Assembly: GCA_032718475.1 (NCBI GenBank)
Contig: JAUCBJ010005601.1
Location: forward strand, 1 to 64,000
DNA length: 64,000 nt
Origin: Nemertoderma westbladi
Lineage: Eukaryota; Xenacoelomorpha; Nemertodermatida; Nemertodermatidae
Direction: 5' to 3'
This document shows, one piece after another, positions 1 to 10,938 of this stretch; the stretch's first letter is position 1; the number at the start of each line of letters is the position of its first letter. The position numbers were made by a program, and so were the translations under genes. Under the pieces are notes generated by a model, which worked only from the letters and a program-made list of their open reading frames with translations, did no database searches and was not told where the DNA came from.

Positions 1-1098
1 TAAGGGTCGAAAAATGTCGCGTAATTTTGGCCCTTTTTTTCATTTTTTTTTGGGGCCAAAAATGACCCCCTCTTAAAAGATAGAAAAAAAAATTACGGCA
101 AAGAATATACCAATTTTATTGAATTTGGACCATCAGAACCGAAGTTAGAGCGATTTTAGTGAAAAAATAAAAAAAAATTTTTTTACAAAAAAATAAGAAT
201 GGTCAATATTGGATTTCGTACCCACGAACTTAGGTTTCATTAACATGATTGATAACCACTAGACTACGTGAACAATATAATTTGAAATTTTCGAGTGACT
301 ATTTTTAAACATCAATAACTTCGGTTCTATTGGGCCGTTTGATCTGAATCTTTTTTCATTGGATAGAGGATAGATTGTAGTGTGTGAAATAGGATACAAC
401 TTGGGAAAAGACGCATGTGCACATAGTTCAAATTGCACTTAAATAGTGCACATTTTTTCGATATTTCAAACACTATTATTTCAAGTTCTATACATCCTAG
501 AATGTTATTTTTTGGGTTAAAATGTAGTTTGGAATGATTTCTAACTATAATCTTAACATTTGTTTATCTTTTTATGTCTATAAAGAGACTTAAAATGTCC
601 ATGAATATGGTCCAAAATCGCAAATGTCGCGATTTATTAAATTGGATTTTTGACACTTTTAGCAACTGACAATTGATCATGCACCATCGTAGATCGGTAG
701 AGAATAGACATAAGTGTGTTAAATAGGAACCACCTTTAGGATCCGCTAAAGTGCACTTGTGCAAATATGTGTGCAAATGTGCAATTTTTTTTAATAAGGT
801 CAAATGGTGTATTATTGGGTTCTTTTCGTTGCAGATAGTTTATTTTCATATTAATATGTTGTTTGGACCTTACTGAGCGCATTAGGAGTATGTGTACAAA
901 TAACCGGTCCTTATAAGGGTTCAATTGTATAAATTAATAATAAATAAGGTTGTAATATTCTAAAAACCAGTGTGATCTTAAATGAACTTTAAACAATAAA
1001 TAGAGATCAGATAACAAATGGACCACACAATTTATTAAAAAACTCGCACCTCTTCGGACTTAATATATTGCTTCAATTTTATTCAACAGTAGATATTT

Positions 1099-1146
1099 GG
1101 GGGAAGTTAGATAAACTGCATTTATGCAGTGAATCTAACTTCCCCC
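1099..1146. repeat. 48-nt hairpin in tandem unit copy 1
   Basis: A 14-bp perfect stem (gggggaagttagat pairing with atctaacttccccc) encloses a 2x2 internal loop (aa/ga). This is followed by a second perfect 7-bp stem (actgcat with atgcagt) and a 2-nt loop. The sequence can fold as DNA cruciform or RNA on either strand. No known RNA family is recognised. Confidence 0.85.
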
Positions 1147-1636
1147 TTCATGATATAATATACCAAAGACACACTCTTTGGAGGACCTGTTGTTTACTAT
1201 GTAGACTTTGTTCAACCTAAACAACTTAAGTCAGATTAACAATATTATCCTGTAAAATTTCTAAGCAATGACTGGTATGAAAAATGCTGATCTTCGAACT
1301 ATGGTTCTGTAATTAAATTTTATTACTTCAACTTTTATACGGATTTACCAGTAAAAGAAACCTAGAATCTATTATCACAATGTAACAGTATCAATAACCA
1401 TATCTATTATATGTAGATCGTAACAGAAACAGCCTTGATTCACGTATTATAATTTCAGAGCTGAAATGTTTCGGTGACTATAACTTACAGATTTCGTATC
1501 ATACGTACTAACGACTGAGTAGAATATATTAATATTAATGGGTCACCGGTATATAGAATAAGTGAACACTGGGAGCGAAAATATATTACATAAAATTTCG
1601 AGTAATATAAAATTAACGAGTGTCATTCAACCTATA

Positions 1637-1657
1637 CCCCCCCCCCCCCCCCCCCCC
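1637..1657. repeat. Oligo-C tract (21 C) in tandem unit
   Basis: Pure run of 21 C in copy 1. The matching place in copy 2 (4607-4618) has 12 C, so tract length varies between copies. The reading frame through it (poly-proline) is an artefact of the tract. Confidence 0.9.
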
Positions 1658-4051
1658 TCCACGCTTTTCCCTTTACCTCGTGGTCTTTCTTTAAGTATAT
1701 CTATATTGAGGGGCCCACCTTGGTGGGAAGAAATATCTTTTAAAAACATTCAGTAAGGGCGGCGTTGAGTGAGGTGAATTCGCCGCCCCTCTAAAGGACG
1801 CAGTCTACATACTGGACGCGTAGTTACTGCGAAAACGGTGTTCCCCCCCCATTCGACCTATTTCCAGAGGTACGATTTTCTTGATTTTTCGAGGGGGGAC
1901 GCGTAATGCCAAAAAAATAAGATTCTTCAGAGCTTTTAGCGAATCTATCGTTTTGACGGACATGACGGACAATTTTCTGGTTTTTTTGTCTTTTTTTCAC
2001 TAGGACTCTTAAAAAACCTCTATTTGACGCATCCATAGACACCGAGAATCGAAAGAGGGGGTCTAAATTAGACGTTTCCACATCTTGGAATACCCCGCCT
2101 CCGGGCTTGTTTTCCGTCTATTGTCCGTCAAAGTTGAAAAAACGGACAAAATGACTTTGCGGAATCCGCTATAACTCGGCTAATATTAATCGTACGGGGA
2201 CGAAAGTAACGCGGTTGGAAAGGGGAAGAGTGGTACTACCTTCGTATCGAATGGGGGTAAGATATTTATTAAAATTTCGGGTGGAAAAAAGGGGCCGTAA
2301 CTTTCTACGTTTTTGTCCGTCTTTTTTCGAAATTTTATTTCCGAAATGTTTAATTTGACAACGCGGGTGGGATTCCACTAATTCTTTTTTGAAACTCGTA
2401 GAAGACCATTGGGGCTACGTTCCTATCGAGTGGGGGTACAAAAAATATGTCAACAATAGGGGCCAAAGAGGGCAAGAATATGTAAAATAGTTTTTATCAA
2501 ATAATTTTTTATTTTTCACTTTAGTTGGTTAAGGTACATTTTATACAGTCAATATCGATACGGGGAATTCAAATATGCTATCGGTTTTGCTCCGCGGACG
2601 CTATTAAAAAAATGAGGGCCAAAAATAAAATTTCGCCCTTCAAACTTGCTTCGCGGGAAATCGTCTAGCTCGAAAACTACTTAACTTACGGGAGATTTGT
2701 TTACACAGACTTATAGTGCGTTAAATTATCTATCTAACAGCGTTAGTTACAGCGCATTAGCTTTTATACAACTGCTGCGGCAGACGATCGTGTGAAATAA
2801 AATATTTAAAAAAAGGGACGAAAATTTTTTTTTTTTTAATAAATCGCTACTCTATGATAGTTTAGCTCTTTGCGCCAAAACTACCTGTAAAATGTAGCAA
2901 ATTAACTCCGCTATCTTTTTTCTTAACATTTATAATTAAAATTACGAATTTTAAGGGTCGAAAAATATCGCGTAATTTTGGCCCTTTTTTTCATTTTTTT
3001 TTGGGGCCAAAAATGACCCCCTCTCAAAAGATAGAAAAAAAAATTACGGCAAAGAATATACAAATTTTATTGAATTTGGACCATCAGAACCGAAGTTAGA
3101 GCGATTTTAGTGAAAAAATAAAAAAAATTTTTTTACAAAAAAATAAGAATGGTCAATATTGGATTTCGTACCCACGAACTTAGGTTTCATTAACATGATT
3201 GATAACCACTAGACTACGTGACCAATATAATTTGAAATTTTCGAGTGACTATTTTTAAACATCAATAACTTCGGTTCTATTGGGCCGTTTGATCTGAATC
3301 TTTTTTCATTGGATAGAGGATAGATTGTAGTGTGGGAAATAGGATACAACTTGGGAAAAGACGCATGTGCACTTAGTGCAAAATGCACTTAAATAGTGGA
3401 CATTTTTTCGATATTTCAAACACTATTATTTCCAGTTCTATTCATCGTAGAATGTTATTACTTGGGTTAAAATGTAGTTTGGAGTGATTTCTAACTATAA
3501 TCTTAACATTTGTTTATCTTTTTATGTCTATAAAGTGACTTAACATGTCCATGAATATGGTCCAAAATCGCAAATGTCGCGATTTATTAAATTGGATTTT
3601 TGACACTTTTAGCGACTGACACTTGATCATGCACCATCGTAGATCGGTAGAGAATAGACATAAGTGTGTTAAATAGGAACCACCTTTAGGATCCGCTAAA
3701 GTGCACTTGTGCAAATATGTGTGCAAATGTGCAATTTTTTTTAATAAGGTCAAATGGTGTATTATTGGGTTCTTTTCGTTGCAGATAATTTATTTTCATA
3801 TTAATATGTTGTATGGACCTTACTGAGCGCATTAGGAGTATGTGTACAAATAACCGGTCCTTATAAGGGTTCAATTGTATAAATTAATAATAAATAAGGT
3901 TGTAATTTTCTAAAAACCAGTGTGATCTTAAATGAACTTTAAACAATAAATAGTAGAGATCAGATAACAAATGGACCACACAATTTATTAAAAGACTCGC
4001 ACCTCTTTGGACTTAATATATGGCTTTAATTTTATTCAACAGTAGATATTT

Positions 4052-4099
4052 GGGGGAAGTTAGATAAACTGCATTTATGCAGTGAATCTAACTTCCCCC
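4052..4099. repeat. 48-nt hairpin in tandem unit copy 2
   Basis: Second copy of the hairpin at 1099-1146. It is unchanged over the whole 48 nt, although the surrounding repeat unit has accumulated substitutions. It has the same 14-bp outer stem and 7-bp inner stem. Confidence 0.85.
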
Positions 4100-6170
4100 T
4101 TCATGATATAATATACCAAAGACACACTCTTTGGAGGACCTGTTGTTTACAATGTAGACTTTGTTCAACCTAAACAACTTAAGTCAGATTAACAATATTA
4201 TCCTGTAAAATTTCTAAGCAATAACTGGTATGAAAAATGCTGATCTTCGAACTATGGTTTTGTAATTAAGTTTTATTACTTCAACTTTTATACGGATTTA
4301 CCAGTGAAAGAAACCTAGAATCCATTATCACAATGTAACAGTATCAATAACCATATCTATTCTATGTAGATCATAAGAGAGACATCCTTGATTCATATAT
4401 TATAATTTCCGAGCTGAAATGTTTCGGTGACTATAACTTACAGGCTTCGTATTATGTACAAACGACTGAGTAGTATATATTAATATTACTGGGTTACCGG
4501 TATATAGAACGAGTGTAGACTGGTAGCGAAAATATATTCCATACAATTTCGAGTAATATAAAATTAACGAGTCCAGTTCGTCTCCCCTCGTGTAATTCGA
4601 CGCATACCCCCCCCCCCCTCCCCACTTTTTCCTTTACCTCGTGGTCTTTCTCTAAGTATAACTTCATTTTGGGTCCACCTTGGTGGGAAGAAATATCTTT
4701 TAAAAACATTCAGTAAGGGCGGCGTCGAGTGAGGTGAATTCGCCGCCCCTCTAAAGGACGCAGTCTACATGCTGGACGCGTAGTTACTGCGAAAACGGTG
4801 TCCCCCCCCCATTCGACCTATTTCCAGAGGTACGATTTTCTCAATTTTTCGAGGGGAGACGCGTAATGCCAAAAAAATAAGATTCTTCAGAGCTTTTAGC
4901 GAATCTATCGTTTTGACGGACATGACGGACAATTGTCTGGTTTTTTTGTCTTTTTTTCACTAGGACTCTTAAAAAACCTCTATTTGACGCATCCAGAGAC
5001 ACCGGGAATCGAAAGAGGGGGTCTAAATTAGACGTTTCCACTTCTTGGAATACCCCGCCTCCGGGCTTGTTTTCCGGCTATTGTCCGTCAAAGTTGAAAA
5101 AACGGACAAAATGACTTTGCGGGATCCGTAATAACTCGGCTACTATTTATCGTACGGGAACGAAAGTAACGCGGTTGGAAAGGGGATGAGTGGTACTACC
5201 TTCGTATCGAATGGGGGTAAGAGATTTAATAAAATTTCGGGTGGAAAAAGGGGCCGTAAATTTTTACGTTTTTGTCCGTCTTTTTTCGAAATTTTATTTC
5301 CGAAATGTTTAATTTGACAACGCGGGTAGGATTCCACTAATTCTTTTTTGAAACTCGTAGAAGACCATTGGGGCTACGTTCCTATCGAGTGGGGGTACAA
5401 AAAATATGTTGACAATAGGGGCCAAAAAGGGCCAGAATATGAAAAATAGTTTTTATCGAATAATTTTTTATTTTTCACTTTAGTTGGTTAAGGTACATTT
5501 TATATGGTCAATATCGATACGGGAAATTCAAATATGCTATCGGTTTTGCTCCGCGGACGCTATTAAAAAAATGAGGGCCAATATTAAAATTTCGCGTTTC
5601 AAACTCGCTGCGCGGGAACACGTCTAGCTCGAAAACTACTCAACGTCTGGGAAACGTATTTAAACATTATTATAGAGCGTTAAATTATCTATCTTTCAGC
5701 GTTAGTTACAACGCCGTAGCTATTATACAACTGGAGCGGCAGACAATCGTGTGAAATAAAATATTTATAAAAGGGACGAAAAAAAAATTTTTTTCTTAAA
5801 ATCGCTAATCCATTATAATTTAGCGTATTGCGCCAAAAGTATTTTTAAATTGTAGCAAATTACCTCCGCTATCTTTTTTCTTAACATTTATAATTAAAAT
5901 TACGAATTTTAAGGGTCGAAAAATGTCGCGTAATTTTGGCCCTTTTTTTCATTTTTTTTTGGGGCCAAAAATGACCCCCTCTTAAAAGATAGAAAAAAAA
6001 ATTACGGCAAAGAATATACCAATTTTATTGAATTTGGACCATCAGAACCGAAGTTAGAGCGATTTTAGTGAAAAAATAAAAAAAAATTTTTTTACAAAAA
6101 AATAAGAATGGTCAATATTGGATTTCGTACCCACGAACTTAGGTTTCATTAACATGATTGATAACCACTA

Positions 6171-6456
6171 CTTAGATGGACACATAGCTGTGTCATTCAC
6201 TACGACATTTTGCAACAATGCGACATGGAAAACTATTAAATCAAGAAAGAATGAGAGGGCTAATCCACCTATTCCACCGAAAGCATATTCAAAGCAATTG
6301 CCCATATCTGCTGTGAAGAAGAAAGATCTCATGGATCTTTGCAGTAACGGGTTTATACCGCAAATCTTCCATAACGAATATGAAGCCATAACAACCAGCA
6401 TGGATGTTCCTGATGAACTGGATGAGACGGATGTGGAGGATGTGACTGACGATTGA
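6171..6456 (+). pseudogene. C-terminal fragment of an unrecognised transposon-associated protein
   Basis: The frame that runs 6118-6456 begins inside the truncated third tandem unit, so its first ~18 residues come from repeat DNA. The unique part is 6171-6456. It reads as a hydrophilic C-terminal tail with PPIPPKAYSKQLPIS, then KKKDLMDLCSNGFIP and FHNEYEAI, ending in an acidic stretch (DELDETDVEDVTDD) and a TGA stop. The KKxDLxxLC...IPxxFHxxY pattern is one I associate with proteins carried by animal DNA transposons, but I cannot name the family with certainty. No upstream part of the protein is present, so this is a 5'-truncated remnant abutting the array. The chimeric ATG at 6118 is probably not a real start. 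Confidence 0.5.
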
Positions 6457-7093
6457 AAGCTGAATATACAAACTAACTTGTGTTTATATTGGTTGTTACG
6501 TTAATAATTGGAGTGGGTATAGAATCTAAGAGTATAGAAGCTAAGTTGTGTGTGTTAGTTATACTAATATACCTTAGTGTTATATTAATAGAAACGGTTA
6601 TATTTTGGATAAACTAAACAACCTTAGAAAAATCAGCTTGCCTAATTTATATACATTTCAGTGACCCCAAAAGGCATGTTACCAAATAAGAATAAAAATG
6701 AACTAAATAAGATAATTAAATTAATAACAACTTCCAATAATAATACATAAATAAATAAATACGTCATTCCGACTGAAATGATTCAAGTATCGTAAACGTG
6801 GGCAGATCGGTAATGATTCTAACACAGTAATATATACTGCCAAAAGGGCATTCACAGTTAAATTGTGGAAACTCCATTCAGGACAAAAGGGCATTTGACC
6901 ATGCCATGTCTTCTGAAATGTAAAAAATGTATTTTTGATACAAAAATCCGAAATATGACAAAGCAAATACACTATGTTGACATAAAAAATGTAAGGATGG
7001 TCATTCTTTTCAATTTAAGACGGTTATTTGGCTCTCCTGAAAAGTGGCATTTTGGCTGAATGCCCTTCTTCCCGCTCACCGACGATATCATAG
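6457..7093. other. AT-rich intergenic stretch with a weak inverted repeat
   Basis: No gene is recognised. A short inverted motif (ccaaaagggcattca near 6840, and ggctgaatgccctt near 7055) could be the ends of a ~220-bp MITE. Target duplications are not evident. Confidence 0.35.
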
Positions 7094-7979
7094 TACACCA
7101 TGTCCCGTAATATAGTGTCATTTTCTGATGACAAGGACTCCCCCCAGATTTTTCTACAAATCTTTATCATATTGCTTGAAATTTTAAACATAACTAGTTC
7201 CACTCAACATCGATGACCCCATGAAGCCGGAATTTTCGATTTTGCCTTTAAATTTTTTTATAAGCGTTTTAAAAAAGTGTCTTTTCCGAAATCGCACCCT
7301 CCACATCGTGGCCATTCTTCACATTAGTCGTAACATTAGTCATTAAAACGCTTGCGTTGCAAGGAGTCCAAATATGTAACAATATCTGAATTTCGTTGAG
7401 AAACAGCTGAGATATAGGCGTTCAAAGATTGCAATAATTATCCTTCGCTGAAGGCCATTTATTCTATTTAATAAATAAACGATGTTCTGGAACATTTTGT
7501 TTATGTATGAATAGCTACGCAATAGATATATTGGATAGGAATACCGCTGTTGCCAACCAACTCATATAATAAATAACACGTTCTAGAATTTTGTGTATTT
7601 ATTAGATAGAATAAGTGGCATGCAGTGAAGAATAATTCTTGCAATCTTTGAACGCCTATATCTCAGCTGTTTCTCAACGAAATTCAGATATTATTACATA
7701 TTTTGAATCCTTGAAACGCAAGCTGTTTAATGATATGACGTCTAATGTGAAGAATGGCAATGATACGGAGGGTGCGATTTCGCAAAAGACACTTTTTTAA
7801 AACGCTTATAAAAAAAGTTTAAAGGCAAAATCGAAAATTCCGGCTTCATGGGGTCATCGACGGTGAGTGGAACTAGTGGTGTTTCAAATTTCAAGCAATA
7901 TGATAAAGATTTGTAGAAAAATCTGGGGGGGGGGGTCCGTGTCATCAGAAAATGACACTATATTACGGGACATGGTGTA
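7094..7979. mobile_element. Long palindromic (foldback) element, copy A
   Basis: Left arm about 7094-7495 and right arm about 7578-7979 are reverse complements with modest divergence, around a spacer of ~80 bp. The ends are tacaccatgtcccg and cgggacatggtgta. A C6 run in the left arm faces a G11 run in the right arm at the same distance from the ends. The same palindrome occurs at 44163-45072. In both copies the right end is followed by the same ~80 bp (tagtagttatgttgtaa...), the 3'-terminal sequence of a minus-strand LINE, so the repeated unit is larger than the palindrome. No transposase is encoded. Confidence 0.88.
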
Positions 7980-8145
7980 TAGTAGTTATGTTGTAAATAG
8001 GAGGGAGAAGACTGCCAAGGCCTATAAGCACTAATAGGGATCCCAAGTAAAAGTAAAATATTATCATATAATTAAAATAAACTGTAAAAATATAAAACAA
8101 AAATAAAAGTGGGGAACGCACCGATCGCAGGTATGTGCACAGTAC
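7980..8145 (-). mobile_element. Collapsed LINE-B: 3' end fused to 5' end
   Basis: 7980-~8062 matches the 3'-terminal sequence of the minus-strand LINE at 45073-45155. ~8063-8145 matches the 5'-terminal sequence of the same LINE at ~47787-47872 (acaaaaataaaa...ggggaacgcaccgatcgcag...cacagtac). Everything between, which is ~2.6 kb of coding region in the other copy, is missing. This is therefore a deletion derivative that kept both ends, sitting next to the same palindrome as the larger copy. It could be a non-autonomous mobilised form or a passive deletion. Confidence 0.75.
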
Positions 8146-8203
8146 TTGGATTCTTCCCAGCCAGCATAACAGCAGCTGGTTGACTGTCTGCCTGTCAGGT
8201 AGA

Positions 8204-8446
8204 GGGGGGAAACTGGACACAATAAAAATTCATCCCTCTCCAGGGGAAATTGGACGCAAATAACAGCTGAATACTCCCAAAAATAAAACTGTAACCTGTT
8301 CTATTGTGTTTAGTTTATTGTTTTGGTTAAAATATCGTTCCACTGTAACCTGCTCGTTTTCCATAAATTGAGAATTTAACATTGAGTCGGGATATTAATT
8401 CGCCAAGGCGGGTTTTGCGTCCAGTCCCCCCCCCCCCCCCCCCCCC
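8204..8446. mobile_element. MITE with TIR aaactggacRcaa, copy 1
   Basis: The left end ggggggaaactggacac and right end ttgcgtccagt followed by a C21 run are inverted repeats. The interior aligns over its whole length with 60239-60477. No coding capacity. The C tract forms the outermost right end in both copies. Confidence 0.82.
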
Positions 8447-9246
8447 TGTCTCAGCTTTAGTTGTCGGATATCGGTTGGCGAATCGTTTACACTCACTAGT
8501 AGAAGTGCTGCGTTGGAATTGCTTCTGATGATACGGATACAGTATCCTCCGTTAGTTTATTCCCCATGGCATATGGCATAACAGTAGGTGGTAAATAGAA
8601 AGAGATGTATATATGTAGTAGGTGTTACTGCCAGTTGAACGAGGCGTATCTCAGTAACAGTGCAGGCTAATTAATATATTGTAGGTATAATATTTTATTA
8701 TGTGAAATGTATGTGAACATGTATCATATATCACTGACGTGTAATACGTGCTCATATGTATACTGAGGAATAATTAGCACAAATGAGCACCAACGAGCAC
8801 CAAGGAGCATCATACAGCAACAATGGCCAAGAATAAGCAACTGTGACGAACCATGAGCGACAATGAACAACAACAATCATCAAAGATCTCGAGCAACAAT
8901 GTCAAACAATGAGACGATGCACAAAGGCAGGCATAAATGAGCAAGCAGAGCCTACTAGGAGTATCGATGAGCACTGTGAGTATTGTTGCACATTATTTTT
9001 GGGGGTTGACACACATTGTTGCTTGTTGGTGCTCATATAAATTTTGTCATATGGAGCATTTTTATATGCCCTCAGATCCAGGGCCACACCATTTGTTTTG
9101 TAGAGATTTCAAATTCTTTAGATATACATGTGCTTGTATATCGTAAATGATATATTATATATTCTTACTCTTATATAATATTATTAGTGTAATTTATTTT
9201 ACATTTATTTCGCTACATTAAAAAAAGAGATCAGCTGCAATTTGCC
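8447..9246. other. TMED upstream region with degenerate GAGCAACAA-type repeats
   Basis: No gene is recognised. Between ~8775 and 9035 a degenerate short motif (gagcaccaa / gagcaacaa / gagcatc) recurs many times, and its complement (gttgcttgttggtgctc) appears near 9018. AT-rich TATA-like stretches lie near 9150-9180, before the TMED start. No specific promoter element can be assigned. Confidence 0.4.
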
Positions 9247-9894
9247 ATGATGCAAGTTTTACTCATCTCTATAACATATTATGGATTCTTTTTGGAGCTG
9301 CTATTGACTGGCTTTTGCATTGGTAAAGGCACGCAACTGACCTTTACACTGGACAATAACAAGGTTGAATGTTTCTTCCAGGTTATCGATAAAGACGAGC
9401 CAGTATTTTTCACCTTCCAGGTCGTCATTGGCAGTTATCGTGACGTCACGGTGCGGGTAACTGATCCCAATGACTCATTGATATTAGAGGACAAAGGTAA
9501 AGCTGAGGGAGAAAAAGAGTGGGCCACAAACCAATCAGGAATATATAAAATTTGTTTCTCGAACGACGAAAGTTTGTGGACCGAAAAAACCGTGGCGTTT
9601 TACTTGCAGATCGGTGATGATGAGTTCATTGATGAAGCTGATAAGGGCGAGGAAAGCATGACCTTAATGGAAACTTCCGCCCACAGTGTACACGCTCAGC
9701 TCAACGCTATTGAAAAGCTTCAGAAGATTCACAGACTGAGAGAGCATTTTAGTAGATCAAAGGTGGAATATCTAAACAACAAAGTTCATGTTTTCTCCAT
9801 AATGGAATCATCTATTCTGGTTTTATCATCTCTGTTGCAGGTGTATTTCGTCCGCAGTATGTTTAGAGATTCAAGAAAATTAGTTGCCTTTTAA
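9247..9894 (+). CDS. TMED (p24 family) transmembrane cargo receptor, gamma-type
   Basis: A 215-residue type I membrane protein of the EMP24/GP25L/p24 family. These proteins cycle between ER and Golgi in COPII/COPI vesicles and help sort secretory cargo. Visible parts: a hydrophobic signal peptide (residues ~1-25); a GOLD domain (~29-122) with the conserved cysteine pair C42 (VECFFQ) and C103 (YKICFSN); a luminal coiled-coil with the family's R/E-rich pattern (~145-178, ending EYLNNKV); one membrane segment (~182-202); and a short cytosolic tail. The GOLD sequence (QV..G...DV and GxYKxCFSN..S..xEKTV) fits the TMED1/5 gamma group best. A sequon lies at N95. Length is normal for the family. The tail (VRSMFRDSRKLVAF) lacks a clear FF pair and a terminal KKxx. 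Two ATGs in tandem make the start M1 or M2. The gene is uninterrupted, whereas family members usually have introns, so a retrocopy is possible. Confidence 0.93.
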   Translation: MMQVLLISITYYGFFLELLLTGFCIGKGTQLTFTLDNNKVECFFQVIDKDEPVFFTFQVVIGSYRDVTVRVTDPNDSLILEDKGKAEGEKEWATNQSGIYKICFSNDESLWTEKTVAFYLQIGDDEFIDEADKGEESMTLMETSAHSVHAQLNAIEKLQKIHRLREHFSRSKVEYLNNKVHVFSIMESSILVLSSLLQVYFVRSMFRDSRKLVAF

Positions 9895-10178
9895 TTGATA
9901 ATTATAATTATTCATTTTACTTTTGTGTGGCACGTCGTTCTTATTTATGTTTACAATTACAGTTGAAAAAGCCAAGTTGTTTTATTTGATAATAATAATA
10001 TATACAGTAATAAAATTAGAATTATTTAACAATAACAAACAAACACGAGATAAAATATATTTTATGAAAAGGCGATTAAATTTACCTTTGTTCAAAATAA
10101 AATAAACATTATGCATTATTGTGTTGCTCTGGCCCATGGACCACTATTGGCCATCAATTATGTTATTCCAGTAGCTAA
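9895..10178 (+). other. TMED 3' flank with candidate poly(A) signals
   Basis: AT-rich downstream region. Overlapping AATAAA hexamers at ~10098-10108 (caaaataaaataaac) are the best candidates for the TMED polyadenylation signal. No other feature is seen. Confidence 0.45.
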
Positions 10179-10368
10179 GACCGCGTTCACACTACAGAGT
10201 CAAAGTCAAAGTCAAAAGACAAAATGTTAAAAAAATGACAAGAAATTATTTTTTTTCTAGAATGCCATTAGGTATTATATTAGGCCTATATAATCTATTA
10301 TTATTTATTATTGCTAGCTAGCTGTATTTATTTTCTTTTGACTTTGACTCGGTAGTGTGAACGCGGCC
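10179..10368. mobile_element. 190-bp MITE with TIR ccgcgttcacactac
   Basis: The left end ccgcgttcacactacagagtc and right end, read inverted as ccgcgttcacactaccgagtc, form ~30-bp terminal inverted repeats that continue into repeated agtcaa motifs. The centre is AT-rich and non-coding. Confidence 0.82.
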
Positions 10369-10520
10369 TAATATGTTTATATGTTATTTCACAACGAAAT
10401 ATTAATATGCATTATATAATATCCTGTACCTGTACTGTGAATAAGTTGTAATTATAGTAAACCGTATGCTTCCATAAAGTCAGCAAGAAACGAGCCCCGG
10501 TTACGGCTTTGCATAAGGCC

Positions 10521-10741
10521 ATGATACACCACAGGAGCAGCGAGCGGCAGCGGCGGGCGGCCGCGGCGAGCGGCCGATGTGAGCGGCGACTTTTAGTATG
10601 ATACACTATAGGAGCCGCGAGCGGCAGCAGCCATTTGTGGTGTATCATCACCCATAGAAAATAATGTGTTCTATTTTTAAAAAGTGGCCGCTCGCCGCTG
10701 CCGCTCGCCGCTGCCGCTCGCCGCTCCTGTGGTGTATTATT
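10521..10741. mobile_element. GC-rich MITE with TIR gatacaccacaggagc
   Basis: The left end (atgatacaccacaggagcagc) is the inverted complement of the right end (gctcctgtggtgtattat). Both continue into reiterated GAGCGGC blocks. A second inner pair (tatgatacactataggagc and tgtggtgtatcatca) suggests one element inside another or an internal duplication. The GC content stands out from the AT-rich surroundings. hAT-like ends are possible but not proven. The open frame through it is repeat sequence. Confidence 0.78.
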
Positions 10742-10938
10742 CGATCGCAAATGCTTTTATTCTAGAATTTCGACCTTGACAAATTTCGGATAGGTGGAGT
10801 ATTTCCGTAACAGTCAATTGCTTTACTAACGTGACATATTCAGTGAAGAACTTATTATTAAAATTAAGTTTGGTATATTTCCGCGTTGTAAAGAGAGGCG
10901 AGGGTGAAAAATGGTGGAGAAGTTGTAAATAGAAAAAA
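10742..10938. other. Unassigned AT-rich spacer
   Basis: Short stretch between the GC-rich MITE and the first recognisable piggyBac residues. No feature is supported. Confidence 0.4.

Larger units (their letters stand above)
1..6170. repeat. Tandem repeat, ~2.95-kb unit, two full copies and a partial third
   Basis: The start of the window (taagggtcgaaaaatgtcgc) recurs at 2952 and 5910, giving periods of 2951 and 2958 bp. Copies 1 and 2 align along their whole length with scattered substitutions and few indels. Copy 3 stops after about 260 bp at 6170, where unrelated sequence begins. The window opens at or inside a unit, so the array probably continues to the left. Short reading frames occur at the same places in both copies (for example around 564-803 and 3514-3753, minus strand), but they resemble nothing I know, and near-identical DNA makes their conservation uninformative. 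The unit contains C tracts, a 48-nt hairpin and AT-rich blocks. It reads as a satellite-like or recently amplified non-coding unit. Whether it derives from a transposon cannot be decided here. Confidence 0.93.

Noticed and set aside
564-924. Minus-strand frames conserved between tandem units
   Set aside because: Conservation follows from near-identical DNA; no recognisable protein or codon-level evidence.
1562-1756. Proline-rich open frame
   Set aside because: Produced by the C21 tract in the tandem repeat; the equivalent place in copy 2 has a different tract length and frame.
10412-10750. 112-aa minus-strand frame rich in Arg and Ala
   Set aside because: Runs through GC-rich MITE inverted repeats; low-complexity artefact.
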